The notes under the pieces: generated by a model
The model's input: the letters and a program-made list of their open reading frames with translations, nothing else
The model's database searches: none
What the model was told of the DNA's origin: nothing
NCBI RefSeq assembly: GCF_000384655.1
Contig: NZ_ARQI01000128.1
Span: 46,072-110,071 of the forward strand
Source of the DNA: Brachyspira innocens ATCC 29796
Lineage (GTDB): Bacteria > Spirochaetota > Brachyspiria > Brachyspirales > Brachyspiraceae
Direction of reading: 5' to 3'
DNA length: 64,000 bases
Part shown: one piece after another, positions 62,920 to 64,000 of the stretch
How the letters are laid out: every line of letters begins with the position of its first letter
Position numbering within the stretch: the stretch's first letter is position 1
Made by a program: the position numbers and the translations under genes

Positions 62920-63671
62920 TTGCTTATATCCTTACCAGTATGTGCCATTAACATTAATATATAAACAGCACTGCTCATACGATTCAATAACTTTATAAGG
63001 TCATCTCTCTCATTTTTTAAAGCATTATATGCAGCTAGTTCCACTTCTCTAACAGCCGTTCTTATAAGATTAAGTTTTATAACAGTAAAAGGCATATTAC
63101 AATTAACAAAAATATGATCGCATCCGAAATACTCTTTTGGGTGATGAGACATTTTTCTAATCTCTTCTTCTGTCAAATCAAATATGGTATCAAACTCTAA
63201 ACTTTTATTTGAAACCTCAGAATATAATATAGTATGTATTAGTTTCTGATATTTTTTTAAGTATTCAAGCAATTTATCCTCATGTCTTTCTTTAAACTGA
63301 TACTGTATATCAACAATTAAAGAAAGCAGACTGTCTAATTTTCCCCTTAGCACTATCCTAGGATGATTTTTCTCAACTAATACATTATTATATAAATGAG
63401 TATAATTTTCAGGTTTAGTATTCAATTTTTTATTTGTACTATAGTCTATATAATACTCCATATTTTCTATTTCTTTTATACCATAGGATTTAGGACTCGA
63501 TGTAGAACTTCCTGCATTAAAGCTGCCTGATTTTATTTTAAGTTCTATTTTGCGTGAAGCCAAATATTCTTTAGCAGAAGGAGTTACAAAAACACCCTCT
63601 TCTATAAAATATTCTGATACATCTCTGTTAAGTATCTCGCTTCTAAGCATTTGTTCTGTTAAAACTTTCAT
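62916..63671 (-). CDS. eutT: EutT-like cobalamin adenosyltransferase
   Basis: A 251-aa corrinoid adenosyltransferase of the EutT group that makes adenosylcobalamin for the signature enzyme. The N-terminal segment has VTPSAKEYLASRKIELKI, as in other EutT proteins; the helical domain includes HPKEYFGCDHIF, which resembles EutT, and a closing helix rich in Ala and Leu. Its presence shows dependence on B12. The ATG at 63671 has no strong upstream site visible. It overlaps pduL by 4 bp and follows the shell protein gene by about 22 bp. Confidence 0.85.
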   Translation of the reverse strand: MKVLTEQMLRSEILNRDVSEYFIEEGVFVTPSAKEYLASRKIELKIKSGSFNAGSSTSSPKSYGIKEIENMEYYIDYSTNKKLNTKPENYTHLYNNVLVEKNHPRIVLRGKLDSLLSLIVDIQYQFKERHEDKLLEYLKKYQKLIHTILYSEVSNKSLEFDTIFDLTEEEIRKMSHHPKEYFGCDHIFVNCNMPFTVIKLNLIRTAVREVELAAYNALKNERDDLIKLLNRMSSAVYILMLMAHTGKDISK

Positions 63672-63693
63672 AATAAACCTATTACTTTATATA

Positions 63694-63999
63694 TTACTCT
63701 TCTTTACTGCTATTATTAACTTGCGGAGCTGGAAGAAGTGTTTCCACTTCTTCATGAGGTCTTGGTATTACATGCACGCTGATAAGCTCTCCTACTTTAG
63801 CGGCTGCTGCTGCTCCTGCATCTGTTGCTGCTTTCACTGCTCCTACATCACCACGTACCATAATTGTTACTAAACCTCCGCCTACTAATGTTTTTCCTAT
63901 TAGATTAACATTAGCTGCTTTTACCATAGCATCTGCTGCTTCTATAGCAGATACCAAACCTTTAGTTTCTATCATACCTAAAGCCATAGAACTTGCCAT
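63694..63999 (-). CDS. Major BMC-H shell protein (PduJ/EutM-like)
   Basis: A canonical shell protein, 101 aa: [26 protein letters not shown], the pore region [27 protein letters not shown], and a C-terminal tail [15 protein letters not shown]. It tiles the facets of the microcompartment. The visible ATG is at the very edge of the window (63999), so the start may lie further upstream, though the family begins within a few residues of this point. It is the first gene of the operon seen here; the rest, including the signature enzyme, lies beyond 64000. Confidence 0.88.
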   Translation of the reverse strand: MASSMALGMIETKGLVSAIEAADAMVKAANVNLIGKTLVGGGLVTIMVRGDVGAVKAATDAGAAAAAKVGELISVHVIPRPHEEVETLLPAPQVNNSSKEE

Positions 64000-64000
64000 A

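Overview
The window looks like chromosome from an anaerobic, host-associated spirochaete, most likely the genus Brachyspira. The base composition is strongly AT-rich. Short spacers, 4-bp ATGA overlaps and AGGAG-type ribosome binding sites are common. There are two chemoreceptors, a TonB-dependent receptor, OmpA-like and Mla proteins (so a double envelope), and two Rpn-family nuclease genes. The species cannot be fixed from the sequence alone. No tRNA, rRNA, CRISPR array or complete insertion sequence was seen.

Layout. 1-3188: pyrimidine synthesis (pyrB, pyrC), with pyrB behind a promoter, a translated leader ORF and an intrinsic terminator. 3223-12877 (minus): OmpA-like protein, large chemoreceptor, a solitary atpD, inositol monophosphatase, MlaD and MlaF, ManA, DUF523. 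13220-16605: an Rpn nuclease, then frr-uppS-cdsA. 16709-21570: two paralogous sugar-binding lipoproteins and one pair of ABC permeases. 21711-28754 (minus): an amidohydrolase that has lost its metal ligands, an ABC-F ATPase, MurD, an unknown protein and a cation efflux protein, with a G-quadruplex-forming tract between the last two. 29013-32725: fabD, a peroxiredoxin, yqeK, hflX. 32729-38432: a CAP protein, a D12-class DNA methyltransferase, a second chemoreceptor and a MATE pump with a MerR-type 19-bp-spacer promoter. 38433-41132 is repeat-rich and holds small palindromic elements, galM, yjbQ and a possible small RNA. 41133-51317: a PNPOx-like protein, tldD/pmbA, a DinB-like protein, a phosphoribosyltransferase with an ECF S component, a large lipoprotein and a PF04392-type ABC importer.

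51660-64000 is the most distinctive part. After a second Rpn nuclease comes a cobalamin riboswitch, two small lipoproteins and a TonB-dependent receptor, which together look like a B12 capture module. Next come an iron alcohol dehydrogenase and, convergent to it, the distal part of a bacterial microcompartment operon running off the right edge. That operon mixes Pdu-like (PduL, PduM-like, PduN, PduS, PduT) and Eut-like (EutT, EutJ, EutQ) parts. EutT and PduS make it B12-dependent, which links it to the B12 uptake genes. The signature enzyme lies outside the window.

Regulation is unusually visible. The leading observations are the pyrB leader/attenuator, the riboswitch with a ribosome-binding-site sequestering hairpin, an apparent AUA start codon behind it, the MerR-type MATE promoter, and four genes whose TATAAT box sits 6-7 nt before the ATG with no ribosome binding site, so their mRNAs may be leaderless.
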